Assembly (NCBI GenBank): GCA_035308365.1
Contig: DATGGU010000179.1
Coordinates: 1-46,015 of the forward strand
Direction of reading: 5' to 3'
Length of the DNA: 46,015 bases
Source: PALSA-505 sp035308365
Lineage (GTDB): Bacteria > Actinomycetota > Actinomycetes > Streptosporangiales > Streptosporangiaceae
The notes under the pieces were generated by a model. That model did no database searches and was not told the DNA's origin. It saw nothing but the letters and a program-made list of their open reading frames with translations. This document shows, piece after piece, positions 1-9,865 of this stretch; the stretch's first letter is position 1, and the number at the start of each line of letters is the position of its first letter. Position numbers and translations under genes: made by a program.

Positions 1-1
1 C

Positions 2-814
2 ATGAGGCTATCCCGCTGGGCTGCGCTCGCGGCCGCCCCCGCAGTGTTGATGACCAGTCTCCACGCCGCTCCCCCGGCCCAGGCGGGTAAGACCTACCCG
101 AACCCCACGTGTTTGGACACGACCGTACCGCTGTACAGCCCGGCCATGTGGACGACGGCCCAGGGCACCAAGCCCGAGGCGAACACCGGCATCGCCAACT
201 GGGGGTCCAACACCCAGAACAGCGGTGCCGGTGGCCCCGGTAGGAGCAGGAACTCCGCCGACGCGGCCATGATCAACAAGGCCAGGGCCGATGGCACCAG
301 GATTCTCGGCTACATCGCCACGAACTACGGGACCGGCGACCTGGGGTACACCGTCCATGACATCGAGATCCAGATGACCGACTGGCACTCCTGGTACGGG
401 GTCACCACGTTTTTCCTCGACGAGACGCCGACGGCAACCAGCTTCGAGTCGTACTACGCCACGCTGAAGAGCTGGGCGGCGGCGCACATCGGCGCGTCCG
501 CCAAGGAGTGGCTGAACATGGGTGCCTACCCGGCGGCCAGCTCGTGGATGAGTGACGCGAGCGTGATCATGGACTGGGAGAACGCCAGCAAGCCAGCCAC
601 CCCGCCGAGCTGGGTCAAGAACTACCGGCCGGGCCGGTTCGCGATGATCATGAACGCCGTCAGCAGCGGCGGCATCGCGGCGGCGGTCAGCGCCATCGAG
701 GGCGCGCACGCCCAGAACGGGTTCGTCACCTCCGACGCCAGTTACCAGACGCTGCCCACCTGGGCCTACTGGACCATGTTCGCCAACGGCGCGGCGGGCG
801 CCGGCTGCTCCTGA
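2..814 (+). CDS. Exported spherulation-specific family 4 (spherulin 4-like) protein
   Basis: The 270-residue protein begins with a Sec signal peptide: basic MRLSR, an Ala/Leu-rich core, and a likely cleavage after AQA near residue 28. There is no lipobox Cys. The mature part has the layout of the spherulin-4 family (PF12138): ILGYIATNYG near residue 100, then a D-I-x-x-QMTDW stretch and FFLDETP near residue 138, as in TIM-barrel glycosidase-like proteins. Family members are secreted and proposed to act on polysaccharide, but the substrate is unknown. The signal peptide supports the ATG at base 2, although upstream sequence is not visible. It converges on gltD with a 4-nt gap, so it is not part of the glutamate synthase operon. 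Confidence 0.75.
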   Translation: MRLSRWAALAAAPAVLMTSLHAAPPAQAGKTYPNPTCLDTTVPLYSPAMWTTAQGTKPEANTGIANWGSNTQNSGAGGPGRSRNSADAAMINKARADGTRILGYIATNYGTGDLGYTVHDIEIQMTDWHSWYGVTTFFLDETPTATSFESYYATLKSWAAAHIGASAKEWLNMGAYPAASSWMSDASVIMDWENASKPATPPSWVKNYRPGRFAMIMNAVSSGGIAAAVSAIEGAHAQNGFVTSDASYQTLPTWAYWTMFANGAAGAGCS

Positions 815-818
815 CGGC

Positions 819-2312
<1,494 letters not shown>

Positions 2313-2327
2313 CGGGTCCCCCCCTCG

Positions 2328-5300
2328 TCAGCCGTGTGCCGAGGCCATGACGGCCTGGTTGACGTCGCCGCCCTCGCGCCGTGCGCGGCTCGCCGCGGCC
2401 AGCACCCGCTTGTAGTCCTTGGGCATGACCCGGCCGAACCGCACCAGCGCGGCGTCCCAGTCGGCCAGCAGCCGGGCCGCGACCGCCGAGCCTGTTTCCA
2501 GAAGGTGACGCTGCACCAGGCCGTACAGGAACTCGGCGTCGCCGGCGCCGAGCGTCTCCAGGTCGGCCAGTTCGGTGTTGACCTGCCCGGGATCCGGGTC
2601 CAGCAGGTAGGCGATGCCACCGGACATGCCCGCCGCGAAGTTGCGGCCGACCGGGCCGAGCACGGCCACCCGGCCGCCGGTCATGTACTCGCAGCCGTGG
2701 TCGCCGGTGCCCTCGGCCACGGCGGTCGCGCCGGAGTTGCGCACGCAGAACCGCTCGCCGACGACGCCGCGCAGGAAGATCTCGCCGCCGGTGGCGCCGT
2801 ACCCGATCACGTTGCCGGCGATGATCTGCTCTTCGGCGGTGAACGTGGCGGCAGGGTCGGGCACCGCGATGATCCGCCCGCCGGACAGGCCCTTGCCGAG
2901 GTAGTCGTTGGCATCCCCGGACAGCCGCAGGGTGATCCCGGCGGGCAGGAAGGCGCCGAAGGACTGCCCGGCGGACCCGTGCAGGGACACGTCGATGGTG
3001 TTCTCCGGCAGCCCCTCGCCACCCCACCGCTTGGTCACCTCGTAGCCGAGCATGGTGCCGACGGTCCGGTTGACGTTGCGCACCGGCAGTTGCAGCCGGA
3101 CCGGGGAGCCATCGGCCAGCGCGCCCTCGGCGAGCTGGATCAGGGTGTTGTCCAGGGCCAGGTCAAGGCCGTGGTCCTGGGCCTTGGTGTTGCGCCTGGC
3201 AGCCCCGGCGGGCAGCTCGGGTACGTGCAGCACCGGGGTGAGGTCGAGCCCGCTGGCCTTCCAGTGCGCGATGGCCTGGGCCGGGTCGAGCAGCTCGGCG
3301 TGGCCCACCGCCTCGGCCAGCGTGCGGAAGCCGAGTGCCGCAAGGTACTCGCGGACTTCCTCGGCGATGAACTCGAAGAAGTTGACCACGAACTCCGGCT
3401 TGCCGGTGAACCGCTTGCGCAGCTCGGGGTTCTGCGTCGCCACGCCCACCGGGCAGGTGTCCAGGTGGCAGACCCGCATCATCACGCAGCCGGCCACCAC
3501 CAGCGGCGCGCTGGCGAAGCCGAACTCCTCGGCGCCGAGCAGCGCCGCGATGATCACGTCCCGGCCGGTCTTGAGCTGCCCGTCGGTCTGCACGACGATC
3601 CGGTCCCGCAGCCCGTTGAGCAGCAGCGTCTGCTGGGTCTCGGCCAGGCCGAGCTCCCAGGGCACGCCGGCGTGCTTGATGCTGGTCAGCGGGGAGGCGC
3701 CGGTGCCGCCGTCGTGACCGGAGATGAGCACCACGTCGGCGTGCGCCTTGGACACTCCGGCCGCGACCGTGCCGACGCCGACCTCGGCGACCAGCTTCAC
3801 GTGCACCCGGGCTGCCGGGTTGGCGTTCTTCAGGTCGTGGATGAGCTGGGCCAGGTCCTCGATGGAGTAGATGTCGTGGTGTGGCGGCGGCGAGATCAGG
3901 CCCACCCCGGGGGTGGAGTACCTGGTCTTGGCGATCCACGGGTACACCTTGTGCCCGGGTAGCTGGCCGCCCTCGCCCGGCTTGGCGCCCTGGGCCATCT
4001 TGATCTGCAGGTCGTCGGCGTTGACCAGGTACTCGCTGGTGACGCCGAACCGGCCGCTGGCGACCTGCTTGACCGCCGACCGGCGCAGGTCGCCGCCGGG
4101 GCCGGGCAGGTACCGGTCCGGGTCCTCGCCACCCTCGCCGGTGTTGGACTTGCCGCCGAGCCGGTTCATGGCGATGGCCAGGGTCTCATGCGCTTCCGCG
4201 GAAATCGATCCGTACGACATGGCGCCGGTGGCAAACCGGCGCACGATGTCCGCCGCCGGCTCGACTTCCTCGATGCGGACCGGCGCGCGATCACCAGGGA
4301 TTTCATTTCCTGACGGATGGGGGTCGGCGCCGCGGATACGCAGGAGTCCGCGCAGGGTCATCAGCCGCGCCGACTGGTCGTCGACCAGCCTGGTGTACTC
4401 CTTGAAGATCTCGTAGCGGCGTTCCCTGGTCGCGTGCTGGAGCTTGAACACGGTCTGCGGGTTGAACAGGTGCGGCTCGCCCTCGCGCCGCCATTGGTAC
4501 TCACCGCCGGTCTCCAGGCGGCGGTGTGGCAGGCCCGCGCCGCGCGGCGGGTAGGCCATGGCGTGACGGCGCGCCGTCTCGGCGGCCAGCACGTCGAACC
4601 CGACGCCGCCGAGCCGCGAGGTGGTCCCGGCGAAGCAGGTCTCGATCACCTCGGCGCCCAGGCCGATGGCCTCGAAGATCTGGGCTCCGGTGTAGGAGGC
4701 GACGGTGGACACGCCCATCTTGGACATGATCTTGAGCAGGCCCTTGCCGAGGGCCTTGATCAGGTTGGCGGCAGCCCTGTGCTCGCCGGTGCCACCAAGC
4801 TCGCCGCGCCGGGCCAGGTCGCGCACCGTGGCGATGGCCAGGTACGGGCTGACCGCGGCCGCGCCGAACCCGGCCAGCAGCGCCACGTGGTGGCATTCGC
4901 GCACGTCGGCGGCGTCGGTGATGAGGCCGGCCCGGGTCCGGGTGCGCTCCCTGATCAGGTGGTGGTGCACCGCCCCGGTGAGCAGCAGCGAGGGGATCGG
5001 AGCCCAGCCGGGATCCGGCCGCGTGCCGGTCAGCAGGTGTGCCCGGTCGGACAGCACGATGATCCTGGCCCCGCGGCCGATGGCGGCGGACACCTCGGTG
5101 CAGATCCCGGCCAGCCGCGCCCGCAGTTCACCGCCGCCGCCGGCGACCCGGTACCGGCCGTCCACCACGTGCGCCGCGAACCCGGGCAGATCACCGGCCG
5201 CGTTGATGTTGATGATCTTCGACAGCTCGGTGTCGCTGATCACCGGATAGGGCATGACGACCTGGCGGCAAGAGGCCGGGCCGGGCTGCAGCAGGTTCTG

Positions 5301-7013
5301 CTCCGGCCCGGTGACCGTGGCCAGCGAGGTCACCAGCTCCTCTCTGATGGCGTCCAGGGGCGGGTTGGTGACCTGGGCGAAGAGCTGGGTGAAGTAGTCG
5401 AAGATGAGCCTGGGCCGCTCCGACAGGGCGGCCACCGGGGTGTCGGTGCCCATGGAGCCGATCGGCTCGGCCCCGGTGCGGGCCATCGGCGCCAGCACGA
5501 CCCGCAGTTCTTCCTCGGTATACCCGGACATCCGCTGCAGGGTGGCCAGCTCGGACGGCTCCGGGGCCGGCAGCGCCGGCTGGCCGGTGCCGGGCAGGTC
5601 GCCGGTGTGCAGCAGCCCGGCGTGCAGCCAGTCGGCATAGGGGTGCCGGGCGGCCAGCGCGGACTTGACCTCGGCGTCCTCGATGATGCGGCCCTGGCCG
5701 GTGTCGGCCAGGAAGATCCGGCCCGGTTGCAGCCGGCCCTTGCGCACTACTGTTGCCGGGTCGATGTCGAGCACGCCGACCTCGCTGGCCAGCACGACGA
5801 GGCCGTCGCTGGTCACCCAGTACCGGCCCGGGCGCAGCCCGTTGCGGTCGAGCACGGCGCCGATCACCGTGCCGTCGGTGAACGCCACGCAGGCCGGGCC
5901 GTCCCAGGGTTCCATCAGTGAGGCGTGGAACCGGTAGAAGGCGCACAGCGCCGGGTCCAGGCTGACGTGGTTCTCCCAGGCCTGCGGGAGCATCATGAGC
6001 ACGGCCTCGGGCAGCGAGCGGCCGCCGGCCAGGTGCAGCAGCTCCAGGCAGGCGTCGAAGCTGGCCGAGTCGCTCTCGTCCTCGCGCAGCACCGGGAACA
6101 GCCGGTCCAGGCCGCGCCCGTCGGCCGCGTCCGGGATGAGCTCGGTGGCCAGCATGGACTCGCGGGCGCGCATCCAGTTGCGGTTGCCCCGGATCGTATT
6201 GATCTCGCCGTTGTGCGCGATGAACCGGTAGGGGTGGGCCAGCGGCCAGGACGGGAACGTGTTGGTGGAGAACCGGGAGTGGACCAGGGCCAGCGCGCTG
6301 GTGTACCGGGGGTCGGAAAGGTCGGTGTAGAAGGCCTCGAGCTGGGTGGCGGTGAGCATCCCCTTGTACACGATCGTGCGCGAGGACAGGCTGGCGAAGT
6401 AGCTGCCGGTCTCGTGCTCGGCCCGCTTGCGCAGGCAGAACGCGAGCCGGTCCAGGTCCAGCCCGCGCTGGCCCTGGGTGCCGGCCACGAAGAGCTGGCT
6501 GAGCGTGGGCAGCACGGCCCGCGCGCCGTGGCCGCAGGCGGCCCGGTCGTGCGGCACGGCCCGCCAGCCGAGCACGCGCAGCCCCTCCTGGGCGGCGATG
6601 GCCTCAACCGCCGCCATCGCGGCGGCGCTCTCGTCCGCGCCGGGCGGCAGGAACGCGATGCCGGCCGCATAGGCGTCCCGCTGCGGCAGGGCGAACCCGC
6701 AGACGGCCCGAAGCAGCGCGTCCGGCACCTGGGTCAAGATGCCCGCGCCGTCGCCGGTGTCCGGATCGCTGCCCTTGGCGCCGCGGTGGTCGAGGTTGCG
6801 CAGCACGGTGAGGCTCCTGGCCACGGTGTTGTGGCTGCGCCGTCCGGTCAGGTCGGCCACGAACCCCACGCCGCAGGCGTCGTGCTCGAACCGGCTGTCA
6901 TACAGCCCCTGACGGGCCGGGCCGGCCGGGCCGGCCAGGAAAGAAGGTGTGCGGTACCCAGATGCGTCGGCAGTTGCCAAAATCTCTGCTCCTGTCGTCT
7001 CGTCTGCGTTCAT
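2328..7013 (-). CDS. gltB: Glutamate synthase, large (alpha) subunit
   Basis: The 1561-residue subunit hydrolyses glutamine and channels ammonia to 2-oxoglutarate. The class II amidotransferase nucleophile is Cys47 in EHDACGVGFV, which implies removal of a 46-residue propeptide. Then follow the central domain, the FMN-binding synthase domain (PVRIEEVEPA, MSYGSISAEAHETLA, GGKSNTGEGGED), the 3Fe-4S cysteines in CVMMRVCHLDTCPVGVATQ around residue 1180, and a C-terminal GXGXG helix domain. Length is typical. The ATG at 7013 is far enough upstream to give a propeptide of normal size. It lies 108 nt downstream of the MarR gene on the same strand and may have its own promoter in that gap. Confidence 0.97.
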   Translation of the reverse strand: MNADETTGAEILATADASGYRTPSFLAGPAGPARQGLYDSRFEHDACGVGFVADLTGRRSHNTVARSLTVLRNLDHRGAKGSDPDTGDGAGILTQVPDALLRAVCGFALPQRDAYAAGIAFLPPGADESAAAMAAVEAIAAQEGLRVLGWRAVPHDRAACGHGARAVLPTLSQLFVAGTQGQRGLDLDRLAFCLRKRAEHETGSYFASLSSRTIVYKGMLTATQLEAFYTDLSDPRYTSALALVHSRFSTNTFPSWPLAHPYRFIAHNGEINTIRGNRNWMRARESMLATELIPDAADGRGLDRLFPVLREDESDSASFDACLELLHLAGGRSLPEAVLMMLPQAWENHVSLDPALCAFYRFHASLMEPWDGPACVAFTDGTVIGAVLDRNGLRPGRYWVTSDGLVVLASEVGVLDIDPATVVRKGRLQPGRIFLADTGQGRIIEDAEVKSALAARHPYADWLHAGLLHTGDLPGTGQPALPAPEPSELATLQRMSGYTEEELRVVLAPMARTGAEPIGSMGTDTPVAALSERPRLIFDYFTQLFAQVTNPPLDAIREELVTSLATVTGPEQNLLQPGPASCRQVVMPYPVISDTELSKIININAAGDLPGFAAHVVDGRYRVAGGGGELRARLAGICTEVSAAIGRGARIIVLSDRAHLLTGTRPDPGWAPIPSLLLTGAVHHHLIRERTRTRAGLITDAADVRECHHVALLAGFGAAAVSPYLAIATVRDLARRGELGGTGEHRAAANLIKALGKGLLKIMSKMGVSTVASYTGAQIFEAIGLGAEVIETCFAGTTSRLGGVGFDVLAAETARRHAMAYPPRGAGLPHRRLETGGEYQWRREGEPHLFNPQTVFKLQHATRERRYEIFKEYTRLVDDQSARLMTLRGLLRIRGADPHPSGNEIPGDRAPVRIEEVEPAADIVRRFATGAMSYGSISAEAHETLAIAMNRLGGKSNTGEGGEDPDRYLPGPGGDLRRSAVKQVASGRFGVTSEYLVNADDLQIKMAQGAKPGEGGQLPGHKVYPWIAKTRYSTPGVGLISPPPHHDIYSIEDLAQLIHDLKNANPAARVHVKLVAEVGVGTVAAGVSKAHADVVLISGHDGGTGASPLTSIKHAGVPWELGLAETQQTLLLNGLRDRIVVQTDGQLKTGRDVIIAALLGAEEFGFASAPLVVAGCVMMRVCHLDTCPVGVATQNPELRKRFTGKPEFVVNFFEFIAEEVREYLAALGFRTLAEAVGHAELLDPAQAIAHWKASGLDLTPVLHVPELPAGAARRNTKAQDHGLDLALDNTLIQLAEGALADGSPVRLQLPVRNVNRTVGTMLGYEVTKRWGGEGLPENTIDVSLHGSAGQSFGAFLPAGITLRLSGDANDYLGKGLSGGRIIAVPDPAATFTAEEQIIAGNVIGYGATGGEIFLRGVVGERFCVRNSGATAVAEGTGDHGCEYMTGGRVAVLGPVGRNFAAGMSGGIAYLLDPDPGQVNTELADLETLGAGDAEFLYGLVQRHLLETGSAVAARLLADWDAALVRFGRVMPKDYKRVLAAASRARREGGDVNQAVMASAHG

Positions 7014-7121
7014 GCCGGCATACGGGACGACATTGGCCCTGCCACCAACGCCCTCGGGGGTGGCGCCGCTGAAACCCGGGGAAGTAACACCCGGACGTTA
7101 CGGTGAGGTTACCCTATTGCT

Positions 7122-7622
7122 TCAATCATGCCCGTGACCAGCGGGTGAATAAACACCCGCGGTGGCGCCGGGGTGGACCTCGTCGCGCAGGATCCTGAGC
7201 GCGCCGAGCAGGGCGTCGAGCTGATCCGGGCTGAGCAGGCCGGTGAACCAGCGGTCGATGTCACGCAGGTGGCTGCTCAGCAGCCCGGCCAGCAGCCGGC
7301 CGCCTTCGCCGGTGAGCACCGCGTAGGCACCGCGCCGGTCCGACGGGCAGATCTCGCGGGCGGCCAGGCCGTGGTTCTCCAGCCGGTCCACCACCCGGGT
7401 CACCCCGCTGGTGGACAGTGCCGTCTGCACGGCCAGGTCGGACATGCGCAGCCGCCGGCCGTCGGAGCGGGCCAGCCGGAGCAGCACGTCGAAGTCGGTC
7501 AGGGACAGGCCCGCCGCGGTGATCGTGGGCATGACCTTGGCCTGCAGCCCGGCATAGGTCTCGGCGAGCAGCCCCATGGCGGTCAGCCGGGGGTCGTCGA
7601 AGATCGCCGTGTCCGTGGTCAC
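7122..7622 (-). CDS. MarR-family transcriptional regulator
   Basis: The 166-residue protein fits the MarR winged-helix fold. An N-terminal dimerisation helix is followed by LTDFDVLLRLARSDGRRLRMSDLA, the recognition region STSGVTRVVDRLENHGLA near residue 75, and the wing CPSDRRGAYAVLTGEGG. MarR proteins are usually ligand- or redox-responsive repressors of adjacent genes. It is divergent from the yceI gene, and the shared 102-bp region carries a palindrome over a promoter (7642–7677). Self-regulation and control of yceI are therefore likely. The ligand cannot be told from the sequence. The stop lies 108 nt before gltB, with no sign that it regulates gltB. Confidence 0.9.
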   Translation of the reverse strand: MTTDTAIFDDPRLTAMGLLAETYAGLQAKVMPTITAAGLSLTDFDVLLRLARSDGRRLRMSDLAVQTALSTSGVTRVVDRLENHGLAAREICPSDRRGAYAVLTGEGGRLLAGLLSSHLRDIDRWFTGLLSPDQLDALLGALRILRDEVHPGATAGVYSPAGHGHD

Positions 7623-7641
7623 CCCTCCATCCTAGCTGTAT

Positions 7642-7677
7642 TTGACTCGCGGAATACTTGTGCTAACAATAATTGTT
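7642..7677 (+). promoter_or_regulatory. yceI promoter overlapped by a candidate MarR operator
   Basis: TTGACT (7642–7647) and TAACAA (7664–7669), separated by 16 bp, form a recognisable -35/-10 pair facing yceI. The perfect inverted repeat AACAAT-A-ATTGTT (7665–7677) covers the -10 and the expected transcription start, where a repressor would block it. The stretch is AT-rich in a GC-rich genome. Assigning the divergent MarR protein to this site is an inference from position and symmetry. Confidence 0.6.
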
Positions 7678-7724
7678 GACGCAATCATCCGCCCAGCAAG
7701 GACTTACTCCGAAGGAGACGTACG

Positions 7725-8309
7725 ATGACCGAGACCGCCACCGAGAGCACCCGGACCTTCCACAGCCTGACGATCCCGGCGCCGGGCACCTTCGACCTGG
7801 ACCCGGCGCACACCAGGATCGGGTTCTCCGCCCGGCACATGATGGTCAGCAAGGTGCGCGGCCGGTTCGCCGACTTCACCGGCTCGATCACCGTGGCCGG
7901 GGAGCCGCTGGAGTCCACCGCCGAGGCCGTCATCAAGACCGCCAGCATCGACACCGGCTCGGCCGACAGGGACCAGCACCTGATCAGCCCGGACTTCCTC
8001 GACGTGGAGAAGTTCCCGGAGATCACCTTCACCACGACCAAGGTCATCGCCCGGCACGGCGCCGAGTTCACCGTGCTCGGCAACCTCACGATCAAGGACG
8101 TCACCCGGCCGGTCGAGCTGAAGCTCGAACTGGAGGGCGTCGGCAACAGCCCGTGGGGCAAGCAGGTGCTCGGGTACAGCATGACCACCGAGATCGACCG
8201 CGAGGACTTCGGCATCACCTGGAACGTCGCCCTGGAGACCGGCGGCGTCCTGGTCGGCAAGACCGTCAAGATCGAAATCGAGGGCGAGGCCGTCCGCCGC
8301 GACGCCTGA
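7725..8309 (+). CDS. YceI-family lipid/polyisoprenoid-binding protein
   Basis: The 194-residue protein matches the YceI lipocalin-like barrel. It shows FDLDPAHTRIGFSARHMMVSKVRG, GRFADFTGSI, SIDTGSADRDQHLISPDFLDVEKFPEITF, LTIKDVTRPVEL and REDFGITWNV in the family order. YceI proteins bind amphiphilic lipids such as polyprenyl chains and are often induced by stress or acid. No signal peptide is present, so it is probably cytoplasmic, as in many actinobacterial members. The start has a clear GAAGGAGA site seven bases upstream of ATG. It is divergent from the MarR gene and probably under its control. Two large hairpin repeats follow the stop. Confidence 0.92.
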   Translation: MTETATESTRTFHSLTIPAPGTFDLDPAHTRIGFSARHMMVSKVRGRFADFTGSITVAGEPLESTAEAVIKTASIDTGSADRDQHLISPDFLDVEKFPEITFTTTKVIARHGAEFTVLGNLTIKDVTRPVELKLELEGVGNSPWGKQVLGYSMTTEIDREDFGITWNVALETGGVLVGKTVKIEIEGEAVRRDA

Positions 8310-8332
8310 CGCTCACCCCGTCCGCACACCAA

Positions 8333-8502
8333 GGCGGTCGAACCGGGTTTCACCCGCCACCTGAGGGGGTCGAACCGGGTTTCGACCGCCTTGGCAGGGA
8401 GGGGGACGCGTGGTTCACCTCGGCTGCCCGGCATGGCGGTCGAACCGGGTTTCACCCGCCACATGAGGGGGTCGAACCGGGTTTCGACCGCCTTGGCAGG
8501 GA
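8333..8502. repeat. Two 68-bp direct repeats with internal hairpins
   Basis: Copies at 8333–8400 and 8435–8502 differ at one base (CCACCTGAG versus CCACATGAG). They are separated by 34 bp of unrelated sequence. Each copy contains the half-sites GGCGGTCGAACCGGG and GGGTTTCGACCGCC, so a copy can fold end to end or as a shorter hairpin with stem GGTCGAA/TTCGACC. They lie between the convergent yceI and questin-oxidase-like genes and could end transcription from both sides. There is no coding gene in this gap. Confidence 0.85.
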
Positions 8503-8547
8503 ATGGGGCGGGGCTGCTAGCGGAGGGGTGAACGTGCTGCGGGGGTT

Positions 8548-8952
8548 CTAGGTTTGCGAGCCGGGTAGCTGGCTGGACTCGATGGCGGCGGCGAGCACGG
8601 TGGGGTCGCCGGTGCGGATGTAGACCGAGGCGGCCGTGTCGGTGAACTTGATCACGTGCTCGTCGCCGTTGGCGCAGGCCCGGCCGATGACCTCGGCCAC
8701 CGGATCGCTGGCCTCCGGCGGGCCGGGAAGCTCCACCGCCGGCTTGGCCTCGACCGGGGCGGTGGCGGCGGGCATTTCGTCCAGCCGCTTCAGGTAGGCG
8801 TCCACCCAGGCGGGTACCGCCTCGGCGCAGCCCCGCCTGGCCAGCACCCCGGCCGCCATCGGCCCGTGGTTGGACAGGTTGCCGCCCCATTCCGGGCCAG
8901 TGCCGTGCAGCCGGATGTAGGCCTCGTCCAGGATCTCGGTTGCCGTGCTCAC
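8548..8952 (-). CDS. Short questin oxidase-like protein, apparently internally deleted
   Basis: The 134-residue protein has two blocks I associate with the questin oxidase-like family (PF14027). The N-terminal block is LDEAYIRLHGTGPEWGGNLSNHGPMAAGVL plus WVDAYLKRLDEMP. The C-terminal block, near residues 80–125, is HVIKFTDTAASVYIRTGDPTVLAAA. Family members are usually some 330–400 residues. Here the blocks are joined by about 35 Pro/Ala-rich residues, so the middle domain seems to be missing. The frame is open and has a GAGG ribosome site, so it may still be made. It lies 30 nt downstream of the lgt stop side of the trp cluster. Function is unknown, and it may be a decaying remnant. Confidence 0.6.
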   Translation of the reverse strand: MSTATEILDEAYIRLHGTGPEWGGNLSNHGPMAAGVLARRGCAEAVPAWVDAYLKRLDEMPAATAPVEAKPAVELPGPPEASDPVAEVIGRACANGDEHVIKFTDTAASVYIRTGDPTVLAAAIESSQLPGSQT

Positions 8953-8982
8953 GCTCGCCTCCTCAGCAGGATTGGCCCCAGC

Positions 8983-9837
8983 TTAGGAAACCCTGGTGAC
9001 GCTGCCCGCGACCGCCACCGGCCGCCCGGCGGTGGGGGCCTTCCTGGTCCGGTAGAGGTACCAGGCAGCGCCGGCGAAGGCCAGCAGGGCGATCCACTCG
9101 TTGGTCCGCAGGCCGAGCAGGTGGTGGGAGTAGTCGATCCGGACGGTCTGCACGGCGAACATGCCGACCGCGTAGACGGCCAGGTACAGCGCGAACACCC
9201 GGTCCCCGCCGAGCGTGAACCGCCGGGCCGCCCAGATCACCACGGCGGCCGTCAGCAGGTCCCACAGCGACTGGTACAGGAAGGCCGGCTGGAAGGTCGC
9301 GAAGCTCTCGTAGCCGGTCAGCCGGTGCGACGGCCCGATCTCCAGCGCCCACGGCAGGGTCGAGGGCCGGCCGTAGAGCTGCTGGTTGAACCAGCTGCTG
9401 CAGCTCCCGATGGCCTGGCCGATGGCGATGGCCGGGGCAGCGGCCCCGGCGACCGGGCCCAGCGGCAGCTTGGCCCGGCGGCAGGCGATCCAGCCGCCCA
9501 GGAAGCCGAGGGCCAGCCCGCCGGGCATGCCGAGCCCGCCGTCCCAGATCTTGAACATGGTGACCCAGTCGTCACGTTTGCCGAAGTAGAGCTGGTAGTC
9601 GGTGAGCACGCTGTACAGCCGGGCGCCGATGAGGCCCAGCGGGACCGCCCAGGCCGCGACGTCGGCCATCACCCCGCGCTGGCCGCCCGCCGCCTGGTAC
9701 CGCCGGCCGGCCAGCCACACGGCCACGATGACCCCGGCGACCAGGCACAGCGCGTACGCCCTGACCGGGATTGGGCCGAGCTGCCACACCCCACGAGACG
9801 GGCTCGGGATGTACGCGATCGACATGGTCAGCCACAC
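8983..9837 (-). CDS. lgt: Prolipoprotein diacylglyceryl transferase homologue with a degenerate signature
   Basis: The 284-residue, seven-helix membrane protein aligns along its length with actinobacterial Lgt, which moves diacylglycerol from phosphatidylglycerol to the lipobox Cys of prelipoproteins. The family pattern IPSPSRGVWQLGPIPVRAYAL, GLIGARLY, KIWDGGLG and QPAFLYQSLWD is present. The usual GRxGNxFNxE is replaced by GSCSSWFNQQ (Ser145–Ser148), so the essential Arg corresponding to E. coli Arg143 is missing. The usual VE-x-x-R near the C-terminus reads VQTVR. The flanks are in frame, so this is not a frameshift. It starts at GTG 9837, or at ATG 9825. Position 28 nt after trpA is the normal actinobacterial place for lgt. 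It may be inactive or altered. Confidence 0.85.
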   Translation of the reverse strand: MWLTMSIAYIPSPSRGVWQLGPIPVRAYALCLVAGVIVAVWLAGRRYQAAGGQRGVMADVAAWAVPLGLIGARLYSVLTDYQLYFGKRDDWVTMFKIWDGGLGMPGGLALGFLGGWIACRRAKLPLGPVAGAAAPAIAIGQAIGSCSSWFNQQLYGRPSTLPWALEIGPSHRLTGYESFATFQPAFLYQSLWDLLTAAVVIWAARRFTLGGDRVFALYLAVYAVGMFAVQTVRIDYSHHLLGLRTNEWIALLAFAGAAWYLYRTRKAPTAGRPVAVAGSVTRVS

Positions 9838-9865
9838 TACCGGTGATCGGCAGCCGGCATCTCCG

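Noticed and set aside
8333..8502. Repeats considered as a CRISPR array
   Set aside because: Only two copies, repeat too long (68 bp), strong internal palindromes, and no cas genes.
9394..9405. A double frameshift as the cause of the odd Lgt motif
   Set aside because: Reading the 12 bases in other frames does not restore R-x-G-N, and flanking residues align without gaps.
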